A stretch of 64,000 nt of DNA, taken from assembly GCF_034439435.1 (NCBI RefSeq), contig NZ_JAPCKJ010000001.1, positions 1,054,001-1,118,000 on the forward strand, written 5' to 3'. A program made the translations under genes and the position numbers. This stretch comes from Sarcina sp034439435. GTDB lineage: Bacteria > Bacillota > Clostridia > Clostridiales > Clostridiaceae. This document shows, piece by piece, positions 53,086-62,466 of the stretch. Within the stretch, counting starts at the first letter, position 1; each line of letters starts with the position of its first letter. Under the pieces are notes generated by a model, which had not been told where the DNA came from, ran no database searches, and was given only the letters and a program-made list of their open reading frames with translations.

Positions 53086-53979
53086 TTATTTACTAACATA
53101 AAGGAAATGATATAGCGCACCTATTAAATTCGAGTCATTTTCAAACTTACATTTTTCAACCCTTATATCTAATGTTGCTATATCGCTCTTTAATAAAGCA
53201 AGTTTTTCATTTATTTTCTCATCAAATCCTTCTCTAGCACTTATAGCTCCCCCAACTACTATTTTCTCTGGGTCAACTATATACTGAATGTTGTACATTC
53301 CTCTTGCAAGATCCATGTACCATGATTCTATCTCATTCTTAACTGCTTCATCTCCATTTTCAGCCATTTCAAAAACTTTCTTTCCATCAAGTTCTGACTT
53401 CTCTATTCCTTTAAGTTTTGAAACTCTTGTAACTAAAGCATTTGTAGATGCAACCTCACTCCAGATTCTATCTGTTAATCCCTCACTATCTCTAGTGAAC
53501 ATATATCCAAATTCTCCTCCATGAAGGTGCTTTCCTCTAAGAATTCCTCCATTTATAACAATGCATCCTCCTATACCTGTACCAACTACAACACATGCAT
53601 AGTTTTCAACATCCTTAGCTGCGCCAATCCATCCTTCGGCTAATCCAGCACAGTTAGCATCATTTTCTATAGAAACTTTTAAATCACATCTTTTCTCTAA
53701 AAGATCTTTTATATTTGGTCCATGTATGCAAGGTACTGCACTTCCTCCACCTATAAAACCAGTTTTAACATCTACAGCTCCTGGCGAACTACATGCAAGG
53801 CCATAAATCTCGTTATTTTCTTTATATGAGTCAACAACTTTTCCAATTGATTCTATGAATAAATTTATGTCATTTCCTTCTGTTTTTATACTACCCTTTT
53901 CTAAAACATCTCCATTTTCAGTCATTAAAGCATGCTTTATGCTTGAACCACCTATATCGATGACAACATATTTTTTCAT
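53086..53979 (-). CDS. ROK-family sugar kinase
   Basis: The 297-residue protein has the phosphate-1 motif VIDIGGSSIKHALM at the N-terminus, the catalytic-Asp region IENDANCAGLAEG (~residue 100-112), and the ROK signature VVGTGIGGCIVINGGILRGKHLHGGEFGY. Two family features differ. The usual ExGH reads EFGY, and the CxCGxxGC zinc motif is absent, which suggests a sub-branch such as beta-glucoside or N-acetylmannosamine kinases rather than classic glucokinase. No DNA-binding domain is present, so it is a kinase and not a repressor. Ribosome-binding site GGGAGGGTG. It lies between the sugar-binding lipoprotein and AraC genes. Confidence 0.88.
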   Translation of the reverse strand: MKKYVVIDIGGSSIKHALMTENGDVLEKGSIKTEGNDINLFIESIGKVVDSYKENNEIYGLACSSPGAVDVKTGFIGGGSAVPCIHGPNIKDLLEKRCDLKVSIENDANCAGLAEGWIGAAKDVENYACVVVGTGIGGCIVINGGILRGKHLHGGEFGYMFTRDSEGLTDRIWSEVASTNALVTRVSKLKGIEKSELDGKKVFEMAENGDEAVKNEIESWYMDLARGMYNIQYIVDPEKIVVGGAISAREGFDEKINEKLALLKSDIATLDIRVEKCKFENDSNLIGALYHFLYVSK

Positions 53980-54082
53980 AAAAACACCCTCCCTGTCTAT
54001 ATATATCGTTCTATAATCTCTCCATTAGATTATGTAAGAATACTTTCAGTTTTTTATTTATATGTTTTTTTGTTACTGTTTT

Positions 54083-54118
54083 GATAAAAGTAAACTCTAT
54101 GCGAAGCATAGAGTTTAC
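54083..54118 (-). terminator. Terminator of the sugar-binding lipoprotein gene
   Basis: GTAAACTCTATGC and GCATAGAGTTTAC form a perfect 13-bp stem with a 3-base loop. On the minus strand TTTTATC follows. It lies 18 bases after the stop at 54137. Confidence 0.8.
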
Positions 54119-54136
54119 ACTTATTTACAAGTTATA

Positions 54137-55585
54137 TTATTTTCCGTTTTCAGCTTTCCATGCATCTATTTGACTTTGCATTTCTGAAATAACTTCATCT
54201 ATTCCAACTTCTTTTAACTTCTTGTTCATCTTATCTATGTATTCAGCTTCATTAACTGATCCACTGTATACAGTTGCCTTGAACTCTTCAAGAACGTTGT
54301 TTATAGCTGCAATTTGGCTACTTACTTTTTCAGTGTTAAACTTGAATCCTAAAGCAGGTGATTCTACTGAAGCGTCGTTGAATGCTTCGAATTCTTTCCA
54401 TTTATCAACTGGCTCATTATCTAAAGTATAAGTTATGAATAAGTTACCTAAAGTATAGTATCCAACTGAGTAATCTTTAGCTTTATCAGTTAATTTTATT
54501 TGAGTATCACCAGTTTTTTCATAGTGAGTTCCTTCTATACCATAGTTAAGTAAGTTTCTTAAATATACATCAGTATTTAATAAGTTTAAGAATTCCATAG
54601 CTTTTTCTGGATGCTCTGAAGTCTTAGAAATAGCTATCATTGAACCTGTAGTTGAACCGTTTGTGATATGAGTATCCATTATTGGTGATGAAACTACTTC
54701 ATATCCTAAGTCTTTTGACCATAATCCATCAGCATAAGGTTGTCCATCAGCTTTAGTTACAAATCTCTTAACTGCCTTATCATCCTTAGCTGTAGCTGAG
54801 TCAAGATTTATATATCCAGCTTCATAGTACTTTTGTAAAGTTTCTAATTCACTCTTCATTTTATCTGTTTCAAACATATTTTGAATCTTTAAGCTTTCGT
54901 CTCCATACTCAACTCCTACTGGATCAACTAATTGATCGAAGTAAGCTGGTGCTGAGAATCCTTTAGTTATATATAAAGGTGTAACGTTTGGCTCATTTTC
55001 TTTTATTACTTTTAACCATGGCTCTAAATCTTCTAAGCTATGGATATCTTGGTATGGTATGTTATATTTATCAACATACTCCTTAGTGAATACCCACATA
55101 GGTGCAACTCCGATTTCCTTTTGGTTTGGAACTGCATATGTTTTACCATCAATCTTAGCTCCTGCCCAGAATCTTTCATCTATAGTCTCTTTCATTTCCT
55201 TACCTTTTGAATCTATTAAATCATCAAGTTCTAAGAAAGCACCTTTTCTAGCATTTTCTAAGTATGGGTTAGCCCATGAGCAAGTAAATGCTAAATCATA
55301 TGGTTCACCTGAATTTATTATAACTCCCATTTTTTGAGTGTAATCACCGTAATCAATAAATTTCATATCAATTGTAACATTGATCTTGTCCTTTAAATAC
55401 TCGTTAGCTTTTTCTTGAACCATCTCTAAATCTTTTGGTGTTTGTCCTATTGTGTACCAAGTAAGATTTACAGTTTCCCCTTCACCAGCGCTAGCTGTTT
55501 TATCAGCTCCACACCCAGTTAATGCTACTGAAGTAGTAAGCATTGCACATGCAGTCAAAGCAATTAGTTTCTTAAATTTTAACAT
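54137..55585 (-). CDS. ABC transporter sugar-binding lipoprotein
   Basis: The 482-residue protein has a lipoprotein signal peptide (KKLIALTACAML...) with lipobox LTGC and Cys25. Mature residues form a type I extracellular binding protein: LTWYTIGQTPKDLEMVQEKAN at the start, GEPYDLAFTCSWANPYLENARKGAFLELDDL near 90-125. Its size and pattern match the LplA/YtcQ group, whose members include pneumococcal importers of N-glycan fragments. The two permeases of this type are at 59773-61716. It has its own promoter region with a strong cre match, and GAGGGAGG as ribosome-binding site. Confidence 0.93.
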   Translation of the reverse strand: MLKFKKLIALTACAMLTTSVALTGCGADKTASAGEGETVNLTWYTIGQTPKDLEMVQEKANEYLKDKINVTIDMKFIDYGDYTQKMGVIINSGEPYDLAFTCSWANPYLENARKGAFLELDDLIDSKGKEMKETIDERFWAGAKIDGKTYAVPNQKEIGVAPMWVFTKEYVDKYNIPYQDIHSLEDLEPWLKVIKENEPNVTPLYITKGFSAPAYFDQLVDPVGVEYGDESLKIQNMFETDKMKSELETLQKYYEAGYINLDSATAKDDKAVKRFVTKADGQPYADGLWSKDLGYEVVSSPIMDTHITNGSTTGSMIAISKTSEHPEKAMEFLNLLNTDVYLRNLLNYGIEGTHYEKTGDTQIKLTDKAKDYSVGYYTLGNLFITYTLDNEPVDKWKEFEAFNDASVESPALGFKFNTEKVSSQIAAINNVLEEFKATVYSGSVNEAEYIDKMNKKLKEVGIDEVISEMQSQIDAWKAENGK

Positions 55586-55626
55586 TTCGTTTTCCTCCCT
55601 CTCAAACCTTTGTTTTTCAAATCCCT

Positions 55627-55640
55627 TAACATCGTTTACA
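55627..55640 (-). promoter_or_regulatory. cre site upstream of the sugar-binding lipoprotein gene
   Basis: On the minus strand TGTAAACGATGTTA matches 13 of 14 positions of the cre consensus TGWAANCGNTNWCA, 42 bases before the start codon. CcpA repression by preferred sugars is expected. Confidence 0.6.
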
Positions 55641-55968
55641 AGTTTATTATATAGTCCATTTAAACATTTTCATAGTGGAGTTTTTTTATATTTATTTGAC
55701 ATTCTCTATGTATATTTTTTACACCTTTATGGATTTTATTGTCTTCTATGGAATATTTAACGCTTTGATTTAGAAATAAAGATTAAACAAAAATATTTTT
55801 ATTTTTTTTTACCTATCTATTATAATATGTCAAATTTATCAGCCTATTTAATAACATCTGATAAAAATTAAAATGTGAACATTCTTTAAACAAATGGTAT
55901 TATTCTATTATAGTAATAATTCAAATATTTCTTACAAATATTAAATTAATTATAAAGGAGTGATTTCT
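55641..55968. other. Divergent promoter region between the lipoprotein and HdeD-family genes
   Basis: This ~330-base AT-rich stretch has no gene. It contains an 8-bp inverted repeat TTTATCAG / CTGATAAA (55835-55865), which may be an operator. A TATTATA-like -10 lies near 55912-55918 for the plus-strand HdeD gene. I could not pick a matching -35. Confidence 0.4.
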
Positions 55969-56463
55969 ATGGAAAGAGAAAGTAAATCCTTCTGTATATT
56001 AGAAGGAATTTTAATGGCAATAGTAGGAGTATTATTCTTTATTAAACCTATGTATTCACTACTATATTTCACAATCATAGCTGGTATATTAATAATAGGA
56101 TCAGGAATATTTAGAATAATAAGAGCCTTCAAATCTTCAAGAAAAGGCTTATATATATTTACAGGTATAGTAGCAATATTATTTGGTTTAACATTATGCT
56201 TCATACCAATGGAGAGCATTGATGTATTAATTATATTCTATGGTGCATGGGCATTAGTGAATGGTATATTTATGTTTATTGGTGAATTTACTTACAAAAC
56301 ATTTGGTTTCAACATATCCACACTTTACTGTGTATTATTAATAATCTTAGGATTACTAATATTATTTGAACCTATTTCATTCTTAATAGCAACACCTTAT
56401 ATAATAGGTATCTACTTCATAATATTTGCTATATTTGAAATATACTTAAGCTGCAAATTATAA
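55969..56463 (+). CDS. HdeD-family (DUF308) membrane protein
   Basis: The 164-residue protein has six hydrophobic helices arranged as repeats, with GILMAIVGVLFFIKP, GIVAILFGLTLCFIP and LLIILGLLILFEP each showing the HdeD/DUF308 G-x-LFxP pattern. E. coli HdeD is an acid-resistance membrane protein that protects at high cell density; the role here is unknown. The ATG at 55969 has AAAGGAG at proper spacing; a GTG at 55960 overlaps that site. It is the only plus-strand gene inside the glycan locus and separates the sugar-binding lipoprotein from the mannosidase and permeases. Confidence 0.85.
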   Translation: MERESKSFCILEGILMAIVGVLFFIKPMYSLLYFTIIAGILIIGSGIFRIIRAFKSSRKGLYIFTGIVAILFGLTLCFIPMESIDVLIIFYGAWALVNGIFMFIGEFTYKTFGFNISTLYCVLLIILGLLILFEPISFLIATPYIIGIYFIIFAIFEIYLSCKL

Positions 56464-56480
56464 GGTTAAAATATAGAAAG

Positions 56481-56514
56481 AAAAAAAGTCCAAATTAAAA
56501 ATTTGGACTTTTTT
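56481..56514. terminator. Bidirectional terminator between the HdeD-family gene and the mannosidase
   Basis: AAAAAGTCCAAAT and ATTTGGACTTTTT form a perfect 13-bp stem with T-runs on both strands between two convergent genes. Confidence 0.9.
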
Positions 56515-56522
56515 ATATATTA

Positions 56523-59500
56523 TTATTTTAATTTTACTTTAAATGTTTTTATTTCAAATGGATTTATAGTGAAGTTTATTTTATTTCCATCAATATTAGC
56601 CTCTTCTAAATTTCTTTCCATTAAGTTACATTCAAAAGCTTCTTGTATTTCTCTTGAGAATTCTAAGTTTGCCTTAGTTCTACTATTATAAAATTCATAC
56701 ATTCTTACAATTAAATGATCTGTATCTTCAGCTTTCTTAATAACCTCAATCATAATATTATCTTTATCAACCTTAACTAAGCCTAGAGAAGTCTCTAACT
56801 CTCCATCATTCTTCTCACAAACTTTAGTATATAAAGGTTGATTAAGTTCATAAGCTTTTTGAACTGTATCAGCATCTTTCCATGTACCCATATGAGGATA
56901 GATAGAATATGTGAAGAAATGTTCTTCTTGGTCTGTTTCAGTCCATGGATGTGTTCCTGATTTAAGAAGAGTAAGTCTCATATCACCATCTTGTATATCA
57001 TGACCATACTTACAGTTGTTTAATAATGATACTCCAAAATCCCCTTCTGAAAGATCAGCCCATTTTTGACCACAAACTTCAAATCTAGCTTCATCCCATG
57101 ATGTATTACTATGAGTAGGTCTCTTAACATTACCATATTGAATTTCATAAGTTGCTTCAGTAGCATTTAAATCTATTGGGAATGAAGTTTTTAATAAGAC
57201 CTCATGCTCCTTCCAATCAACATATGAGTTAAAGTCTATTCTATCTAAATCCTTATAAATATAGATGTTTTGAATTATAGTAGACTCTAAGAATTTTCTT
57301 TCAATTCTTAATGTACTTCTTACTGGTCCTTCTTCAACAACCTCAATGCTTTGAACGTCGTCAACATTCCACATTTTTTCTTTATAATAAACATCTATAT
57401 CCCAGTTGCTATATTCCATAGGTTTATCTTCGAAAGCTTGAATTTGGTTACCTAAAGCTCCTTCTTTCAGAACTTCTCTTCCTGCTCTCTTATCAAATAA
57501 TGAAACTATATTTCCAGCTCCATTAAATTTGATTCTTAAGAATTCATTTTCAGCTTCTTTTTCACTTAAAGAAATATTCTCTACTTCTTCATTATTGCTA
57601 GCTTCAACTATAGCAAAGCTCTTATATCCATTTGCAGGTATTCCTTTAGCAAAGAATATTGCCTTTTTACCATCATCTACTCTTTGACAAATAATTTCTT
57701 CTTCTCCATCTAATACAGCAGGATTTTCTATATCTTCTGGAACCTCAAAAGTAGCTATGTCATCTCTTTCAAATCCTAAAGAGTTAAATACAACAACACT
57801 TCTCTCTTTTAAGGTTATTTCTGATGTTATATTATCTACTGCTAAACTTACAAAATCATTTCCTTTTTCAATTAAATCCTTATACTCTTCCTTAGTTACA
57901 TCATAGACTTCTTTGATTGATGAACCTGGTAAAATATCATGGAATTGATTTAAAAGTATTGTTTCCCATGCAGCATTTAAATCAGCTAAAGGATAATTTT
58001 TTCCTAAAAGCATAGCCATTGAGTTAAACTTTTCTGCTGAAGTATATAAATTTTCACAAACTCTATTATCTCTCTTATTTCTTCCCATTGAAGTATAAGT
58101 TCCTCTATGGTACTCAAGATATAATTCTCCAACCCATTTTGGAAGCTTATTATTATCCTTAACAGTATCCTCTAACTTATTGAAGTAATCCTTAGCTTTA
58201 CCTATTTTAACCTTAGGTGCTCCTGGTATTCCTTTAGCAAGTCTCTTTCCATTTTCAAGCATCTCATAAGTAGCTCCACCGCCACCATCTCCAAATCCAA
58301 AAGCAACTAAAACATCATTATTTATATTTTTTTGTTGGTATCTATTCCAAGCACCCATTATTGAACCTGGATGAATATTTCCACAGTATGTTGTCATTGT
58401 TTCTTTAAATGGATCTTGATCTGGATAAGTTGTTGTTATAAAGTGAGTTAATATTTCTGTTCCATCTATTCCTTTCCACATAAATGTGTCATAAGGCATT
58501 TTATTAATTTGGTTCCATGAAATCTTAGTTGTCATAAAGTAGTTAACATCTGATTTCTTCAATATCTGAGGAAGAGCTGCTGAGTATCCAAAAACATCTG
58601 GAAGCCAAAGTATTTCATTATCTACATTAAACTCTTCTTTAAAGAATCTTTTTCCATGTAATATTTGTCTTATTAATGATTCACCTGAAGTTACATTACA
58701 ATCAGCCTCAAGCCACATAGCTCCTTCTGGTTCCCAAACACCTTCTCTTACTTTTTCCTTAACCTTCTCATAAACCTTTGGATGATCTTCCTTTAAGAAT
58801 TTATAAAGTTGAGGTTGAGAAGACATAAATATATACTCTGGATATTCTTCCATAAGCTTTAACACTGTTGAGAAACTTCTTGCTACCTTTTCTCTTGTTT
58901 GAGCTACGGTCCAAAGCCAAGCTACATCTATATGAGTATGTCCAACACAAGTCGCTACCATATCTTCATGTCCACACATTTTATCATAGAAATTTTCTTC
59001 TATATATTTATTAGCAACTTTTAAGCTTTCATTATACTCTTTAGTAAAAGGTCTTCTTAAATCAATTAAGTTTATTGTGTCATTTAACACAGTTAGCATA
59101 TCTATTCTTCTTTTATCTTCTTCATGTAACTTAGTTGCTACTATATGAGGAACACTTAGGTTAAAGTATAATTTTCTAGCTTCTTCATCTATTGTTACTA
59201 ACTTACCATGTAAAGTTGATTTTTTACCTTCAATTCTTCCTATATGAGCATGTAAGTCTATGTCATAAACTTCTCCTGCTACAGCATTATGAGTTAATAT
59301 TGTCTCTTGGTGATTTACATCTAACCCCTGAATATGTTCTCCATTTACATAAAGAATAAATTGTGGATTTGTTGTATTATCCCAATCACCTAAAAAAGTA
59401 TGGAAACTTAAAGCAATAGTTTGTCCTGCAAACTCTTCTGGAACTTTGACAGAAGTTTTGAACCATCCATGACTTTCTTCTCCCCAAAGATCTCCTGTTT

Positions 59501-59660
59501 TAAAATCTACCCATCCATCTTCAGGTGCATTTTTTATTTCATCTATATTATTGTATTTTCCTGCTATAAATTTATAATCGTCTATGTTCAAAGTATTAGA
59601 ATAAACATATCTTCCTATTTCTTCATAAGTTTTTCTTATTCTTTCTGATATAAATCTCAT
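56523..59660 (-). CDS. Glycoside hydrolase family 38 alpha-mannosidase
   Basis: The 1045-residue cytoplasmic enzyme has an N-terminal beta domain (~1-230). The GH38 catalytic domain starts at VGHTHIDVAWLWTVAQT (zinc ligands His and Asp, ~residue 240) and contains MWLEADCNVTSGESLIRQI and the nucleophile region LWLPDVFGYSAALPQIL (~residue 350). A mid helical domain follows, with NQFHDILPGSSIKEVY giving another zinc-site His and Asp. The C-terminal beta domains run to the end. It removes alpha-linked mannose, probably from imported N-glycan fragments. The start has AAGGAGAAAG upstream. It follows the permease genes but is separated by a terminator-like hairpin, so it may have its own promoter in the 112-base gap. 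Confidence 0.95.
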   Translation of the reverse strand: MRFISERIRKTYEEIGRYVYSNTLNIDDYKFIAGKYNNIDEIKNAPEDGWVDFKTGDLWGEESHGWFKTSVKVPEEFAGQTIALSFHTFLGDWDNTTNPQFILYVNGEHIQGLDVNHQETILTHNAVAGEVYDIDLHAHIGRIEGKKSTLHGKLVTIDEEARKLYFNLSVPHIVATKLHEEDKRRIDMLTVLNDTINLIDLRRPFTKEYNESLKVANKYIEENFYDKMCGHEDMVATCVGHTHIDVAWLWTVAQTREKVARSFSTVLKLMEEYPEYIFMSSQPQLYKFLKEDHPKVYEKVKEKVREGVWEPEGAMWLEADCNVTSGESLIRQILHGKRFFKEEFNVDNEILWLPDVFGYSAALPQILKKSDVNYFMTTKISWNQINKMPYDTFMWKGIDGTEILTHFITTTYPDQDPFKETMTTYCGNIHPGSIMGAWNRYQQKNINNDVLVAFGFGDGGGGATYEMLENGKRLAKGIPGAPKVKIGKAKDYFNKLEDTVKDNNKLPKWVGELYLEYHRGTYTSMGRNKRDNRVCENLYTSAEKFNSMAMLLGKNYPLADLNAAWETILLNQFHDILPGSSIKEVYDVTKEEYKDLIEKGNDFVSLAVDNITSEITLKERSVVVFNSLGFERDDIATFEVPEDIENPAVLDGEEEIICQRVDDGKKAIFFAKGIPANGYKSFAIVEASNNEEVENISLSEKEAENEFLRIKFNGAGNIVSLFDKRAGREVLKEGALGNQIQAFEDKPMEYSNWDIDVYYKEKMWNVDDVQSIEVVEEGPVRSTLRIERKFLESTIIQNIYIYKDLDRIDFNSYVDWKEHEVLLKTSFPIDLNATEATYEIQYGNVKRPTHSNTSWDEARFEVCGQKWADLSEGDFGVSLLNNCKYGHDIQDGDMRLTLLKSGTHPWTETDQEEHFFTYSIYPHMGTWKDADTVQKAYELNQPLYTKVCEKNDGELETSLGLVKVDKDNIMIEVIKKAEDTDHLIVRMYEFYNSRTKANLEFSREIQEAFECNLMERNLEEANIDGNKINFTINPFEIKTFKVKLK

Positions 59661-59708
59661 AATCTTTCTCCTTATCTATAAATTATGTAAATTATCTTAA
59701 ATCCTAAT

Positions 59709-59750
59709 AAAAGCACCTATAAAACAGAGTTGATTTATAGGTGCTTTTTT
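59709..59750 (-). terminator. Hairpin between the permease genes and the mannosidase gene
   Basis: AAAGCACCTATAAA and TTTATAGGTGCTTT form a 14-bp stem with a 10-base loop. On the minus strand it is followed by TATTAGG, so termination may be partial. Confidence 0.65.
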
Positions 59751-59772
59751 AAACTTAATTATCTTTATTTAA

Positions 59773-60729
59773 TTACTCTTTAACTGCCCCAATTGTTAAT
59801 CCATTTACAAAGTATCTTTGGAAGAATGGATAAGCGAAAATGATTGGTAAAGTTGAAATAACAACTATTGCCATCTTAGCAGTATCTTTTGGCATGTTCT
59901 TAGTAGCCTCTATAGCATTTGCACCAAGTGAAGTTGCATTGTTTGCTAAGAACTCCATTGAGTTTTCTAATCTTATTAATAAGTACTGTAATGGTATTAA
60001 GTTTGGTTCATCGATGTATAACATAGCATTGAACCAATCATTCCAGTATCCTAAAGTTAAGAATAATCCTATTGTAGCTATACCAGGAAGAGAGATTGGT
60101 AATACTATTCTTAAGAATAATCTCCACTCTGATGCTCCATCTATCTTAGCTGATTCTATGATAGCGTCTGGTACTGATGTTTTAAAGAATGTTCTTAATA
60201 TGATTATATGGAATGAACTTACACACATTGGGAGTATAAGTGCCCATATTGTATTCTTCAAGTTCAAGAATCTTGTAACTACTAGGTATGAAGCAACCAT
60301 ACCACCTGAGAATAACATTGGTACAAAAATTACTTTAGTAAAGAATTTTCTGTAAGCAAAACTCTTTCTTGATAAAGCATATCCATACATTGACATTATA
60401 CTTAATCCAATTAAAGTACCAACTATTGTAACTATAATTGTAACCCCATATGATGTCATAATTTGGCTACCTGATGAGAAAATATATTTGTAAGCTTCTA
60501 AGCTCCATTCTTCTGGTATAAATTTATATCCATTTAACTGTAATGATTGCTCACTAGTTAATGAGATAGCTATAACGAATACGAATGGCATTATTGCTAA
60601 GAAAGCTAATATTGCGAATAAAACATTTAATAAAAAGTTACTCTTTTTTGAGACAGCATTAAACTTGCTTACCTCTTCTTTCGGTTCCGCTTTTTTCTTA
60701 AGTCTTTTTTGTTTAATAGTTTCTAACAC
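59773..60729 (-). CDS. ABC sugar transporter permease (LplC/YtcP-like)
   Basis: The 318-residue inner-membrane protein of the MalG group has six helices. The cytoplasmic EAA loop IIESAKIDGASEWRLFLRIVLPISLPGIA (~residue 190-218) docks the ATPase. The C-terminus FFQRYFVNGLTIGAVKE is typical of the LplC/YtcP group. The start is GTG with AGGTGG eight bases upstream; an overlapping ATG is out of frame. It begins 18 bases after its partner permease. It works with the other permease and the lipoprotein at 54137; no ATPase gene is in the locus. Confidence 0.93.
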   Translation of the reverse strand: MLETIKQKRLKKKAEPKEEVSKFNAVSKKSNFLLNVLFAILAFLAIMPFVFVIAISLTSEQSLQLNGYKFIPEEWSLEAYKYIFSSGSQIMTSYGVTIIVTIVGTLIGLSIMSMYGYALSRKSFAYRKFFTKVIFVPMLFSGGMVASYLVVTRFLNLKNTIWALILPMCVSSFHIIILRTFFKTSVPDAIIESAKIDGASEWRLFLRIVLPISLPGIATIGLFLTLGYWNDWFNAMLYIDEPNLIPLQYLLIRLENSMEFLANNATSLGANAIEATKNMPKDTAKMAIVVISTLPIIFAYPFFQRYFVNGLTIGAVKE

Positions 60730-60747
60730 ACATTACACCACCTTTTT

Positions 60748-61716
60748 TTAGAAGAATGCGTTTTCTTCATCTACTTTTCTTACTATAGCGTTAGAAGTTA
60801 CGATAAGTATTAATCCTACAAATGATTGATATAAACTTGCTGCAGAACTCATACCGATATCTCCTAAGTTCATAAGACCTCTATATACATAAGTATCGAT
60901 TACGTTTGTTACTGGATATAAAGCACCTGAATCTTTCGGTAATTGATAGAATAGACCTAAGTCCCCTCTGAACATACCACCGATTGAAGTTATGAACATT
61001 ATGATCATTACTGGCTTTAATAATGGAACTGTTATATATTTTATTTGTTGGAACTTGCTTGCTCCATCTATCATTGCTGCTTCATAGTAACTCTTATCTA
61101 TACCACATATTGAAGCTAAGTAAACAACTGTTCCGTATCCAACTGCTTTCCATTGACTCATAAAGATTATAATAAATGGCCAATATTTAGGTTCTGTGTA
61201 CCATGAAATACCACTGCCACCCATTGATGTTATAATACTGTTAACATATCCTTTATCAGGGCTTAAGAATGCATATAAGCAATAACTTACAACAACCCAT
61301 GATAAGAAATAAGGTAAGAACATACTACTTTGATAGAACTTAGCTAGTTTTTTATTTAATAACTCATTTAATAAAATTGCTAATGTTACTGGAAGTACTA
61401 TTCCTAAAATTATAAATACAAGATTGTATAAAACTGTATTCTTAGTTATTAACCAAGCATCACTACTTTGGAATAAGAATTTAAAGTTGTCAAATCCAAC
61501 CCACTCACTCTTCATTAAACTCTCAAAGAAGCCACCATGAATTCTCCATCTCTTAAATGCTACAACTACTCCAAACATTGGTAAGTAAGCAAATGCTAAG
61601 AACCATATTGCTCCCGGTATAGTAAGTAGTAAAAGTTCTTTATTGTTTTTAAAACGTTTCATTCTATCTTTCATTGTAAGCTTCTCTTTTGGAAGCTTTT
61701 TAGCTTTACTCTTCAC
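60748..61716 (-). CDS. ABC sugar transporter permease (LplB-like)
   Basis: The 322-residue MalF-type permease has a basic cytoplasmic N-terminus, then six helices and the EAA loop YYEAAMIDGASKFQQIKYITVPLLKPV (~residue 205-231). The early segment LLTIPGAIWFLAFAYLPMFGVVVAFK is characteristic of LplB. It starts with GTG, preceded by GGGGGAAG. It is the first gene of the permease transcript. A cre-like palindrome AAACGTTT lies just upstream of the ribosome-binding site. Confidence 0.93.
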   Translation of the reverse strand: MKSKAKKLPKEKLTMKDRMKRFKNNKELLLLTIPGAIWFLAFAYLPMFGVVVAFKRWRIHGGFFESLMKSEWVGFDNFKFLFQSSDAWLITKNTVLYNLVFIILGIVLPVTLAILLNELLNKKLAKFYQSSMFLPYFLSWVVVSYCLYAFLSPDKGYVNSIITSMGGSGISWYTEPKYWPFIIIFMSQWKAVGYGTVVYLASICGIDKSYYEAAMIDGASKFQQIKYITVPLLKPVMIIMFITSIGGMFRGDLGLFYQLPKDSGALYPVTNVIDTYVYRGLMNLGDIGMSSAASLYQSFVGLILIVTSNAIVRKVDEENAFF

Positions 61717-61730
61717 ACTTCTTCCCCCTT

Positions 61731-61750
61731 TTGTTGTAAACGTTTCTTAC
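61731..61750 (-). promoter_or_regulatory. cre/LacI-type palindrome upstream of the permease operon
   Basis: GTAAACGTTTC (centre near 61741) carries the perfect AAACGTTT core typical of CcpA and LacI-family operators and matches 11 of 14 cre positions. It lies about 20 bases before the LplB-like start codon. Confidence 0.5.
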
Positions 61751-61894
61751 ATTTAAAATATTAACACCATATACAATTTGGGAAAAGTTGAAAATATTTA
61801 GTTTTACTGTATAAATTTCAATTACCAACAAGTAAATAGCATTATATCCATAGAAAATCCAAATAATATATAATTTATATACTTTTTTATGGAA

Positions 61895-61926
61895 TAAAAA
61901 AGAGCTAAAGAATACTCCCTAGCTCT
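61895..61926 (-). terminator. Terminator of the molybdenum operon
   Basis: AGAGCTA and TAGCTCT pair around a 12-base loop; on the minus strand TTTTTT follows. It lies 23 bases after the moaC stop. Confidence 0.8.
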
Positions 61927-61948
61927 AATTTTTTTTCATATTATTTCT

Positions 61949-62425
61949 TTAAAAATTAAATTCTCCACTTTTTCCACCTAGTTTTTTAACTAAATGTATA
62001 TTTCCTATAACCATTCTTTTGTCCACAGCTTTACACATATCATAAATTGTAAGTGCAGCAATAGACACTCCAGTAAGAGCTTCCATTTCAACTCCTGTCT
62101 TATGAACTACCTTTGTAGTGGCAGTTATTATGATTTCATTTTTTTCTGAATCAATTTCAAATTCAATACCAGATCCTGTAATCATCATTGGATGACACAT
62201 AGGTATTAAATTGCTAGTATTTTTCATTGCCATTATGCCTGCGACCCTAGCAACGCCTAAAACATCGCCTTTTCCTATCTGGCCTAATTTTATTAACTCT
62301 ATGGTCTCACTAGATGCTTTTACAGTTCCTGTTGCAATGGCAACCCTCTCTGTTTCATTTTTATTACTTACATCTACCATAACTGCATTTCCTTTATTAT
62401 CAAAATGAGTTAGTTTATTATCCAT
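61949..62425 (-). CDS. moaC: Cyclic pyranopterin monophosphate synthase
   Basis: MoaC converts the MoaA product to cyclic pyranopterin monophosphate, the first step of molybdenum-cofactor synthesis. The 158-residue protein has LTHFDNKGNAVMVDVSNK at the start, GIMAMKNTSNLIPMCHPMMI (~residue 63-82) and KTGVEMEALTGVSIAALTIYDMCKAVDK, all family signatures. It is the last gene of a mogA/moaB-modA-modB-moaC run, 41 bases after modB, and ends in a terminator. Confidence 0.97.
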   Translation of the reverse strand: MDNKLTHFDNKGNAVMVDVSNKNETERVAIATGTVKASSETIELIKLGQIGKGDVLGVARVAGIMAMKNTSNLIPMCHPMMITGSGIEFEIDSEKNEIIITATTKVVHKTGVEMEALTGVSIAALTIYDMCKAVDKRMVIGNIHLVKKLGGKSGEFNF

Positions 62426-62466
62426 ACTTATACTCTCCTATCCAATAAATATTTCCGTAAAAATTT

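Noticed and set aside
55452..55760. A 102-codon plus-strand frame over the lipoprotein start
   Set aside because: It overlaps the signal peptide and promoter of the minus-strand lipoprotein gene and has no initiation signal.
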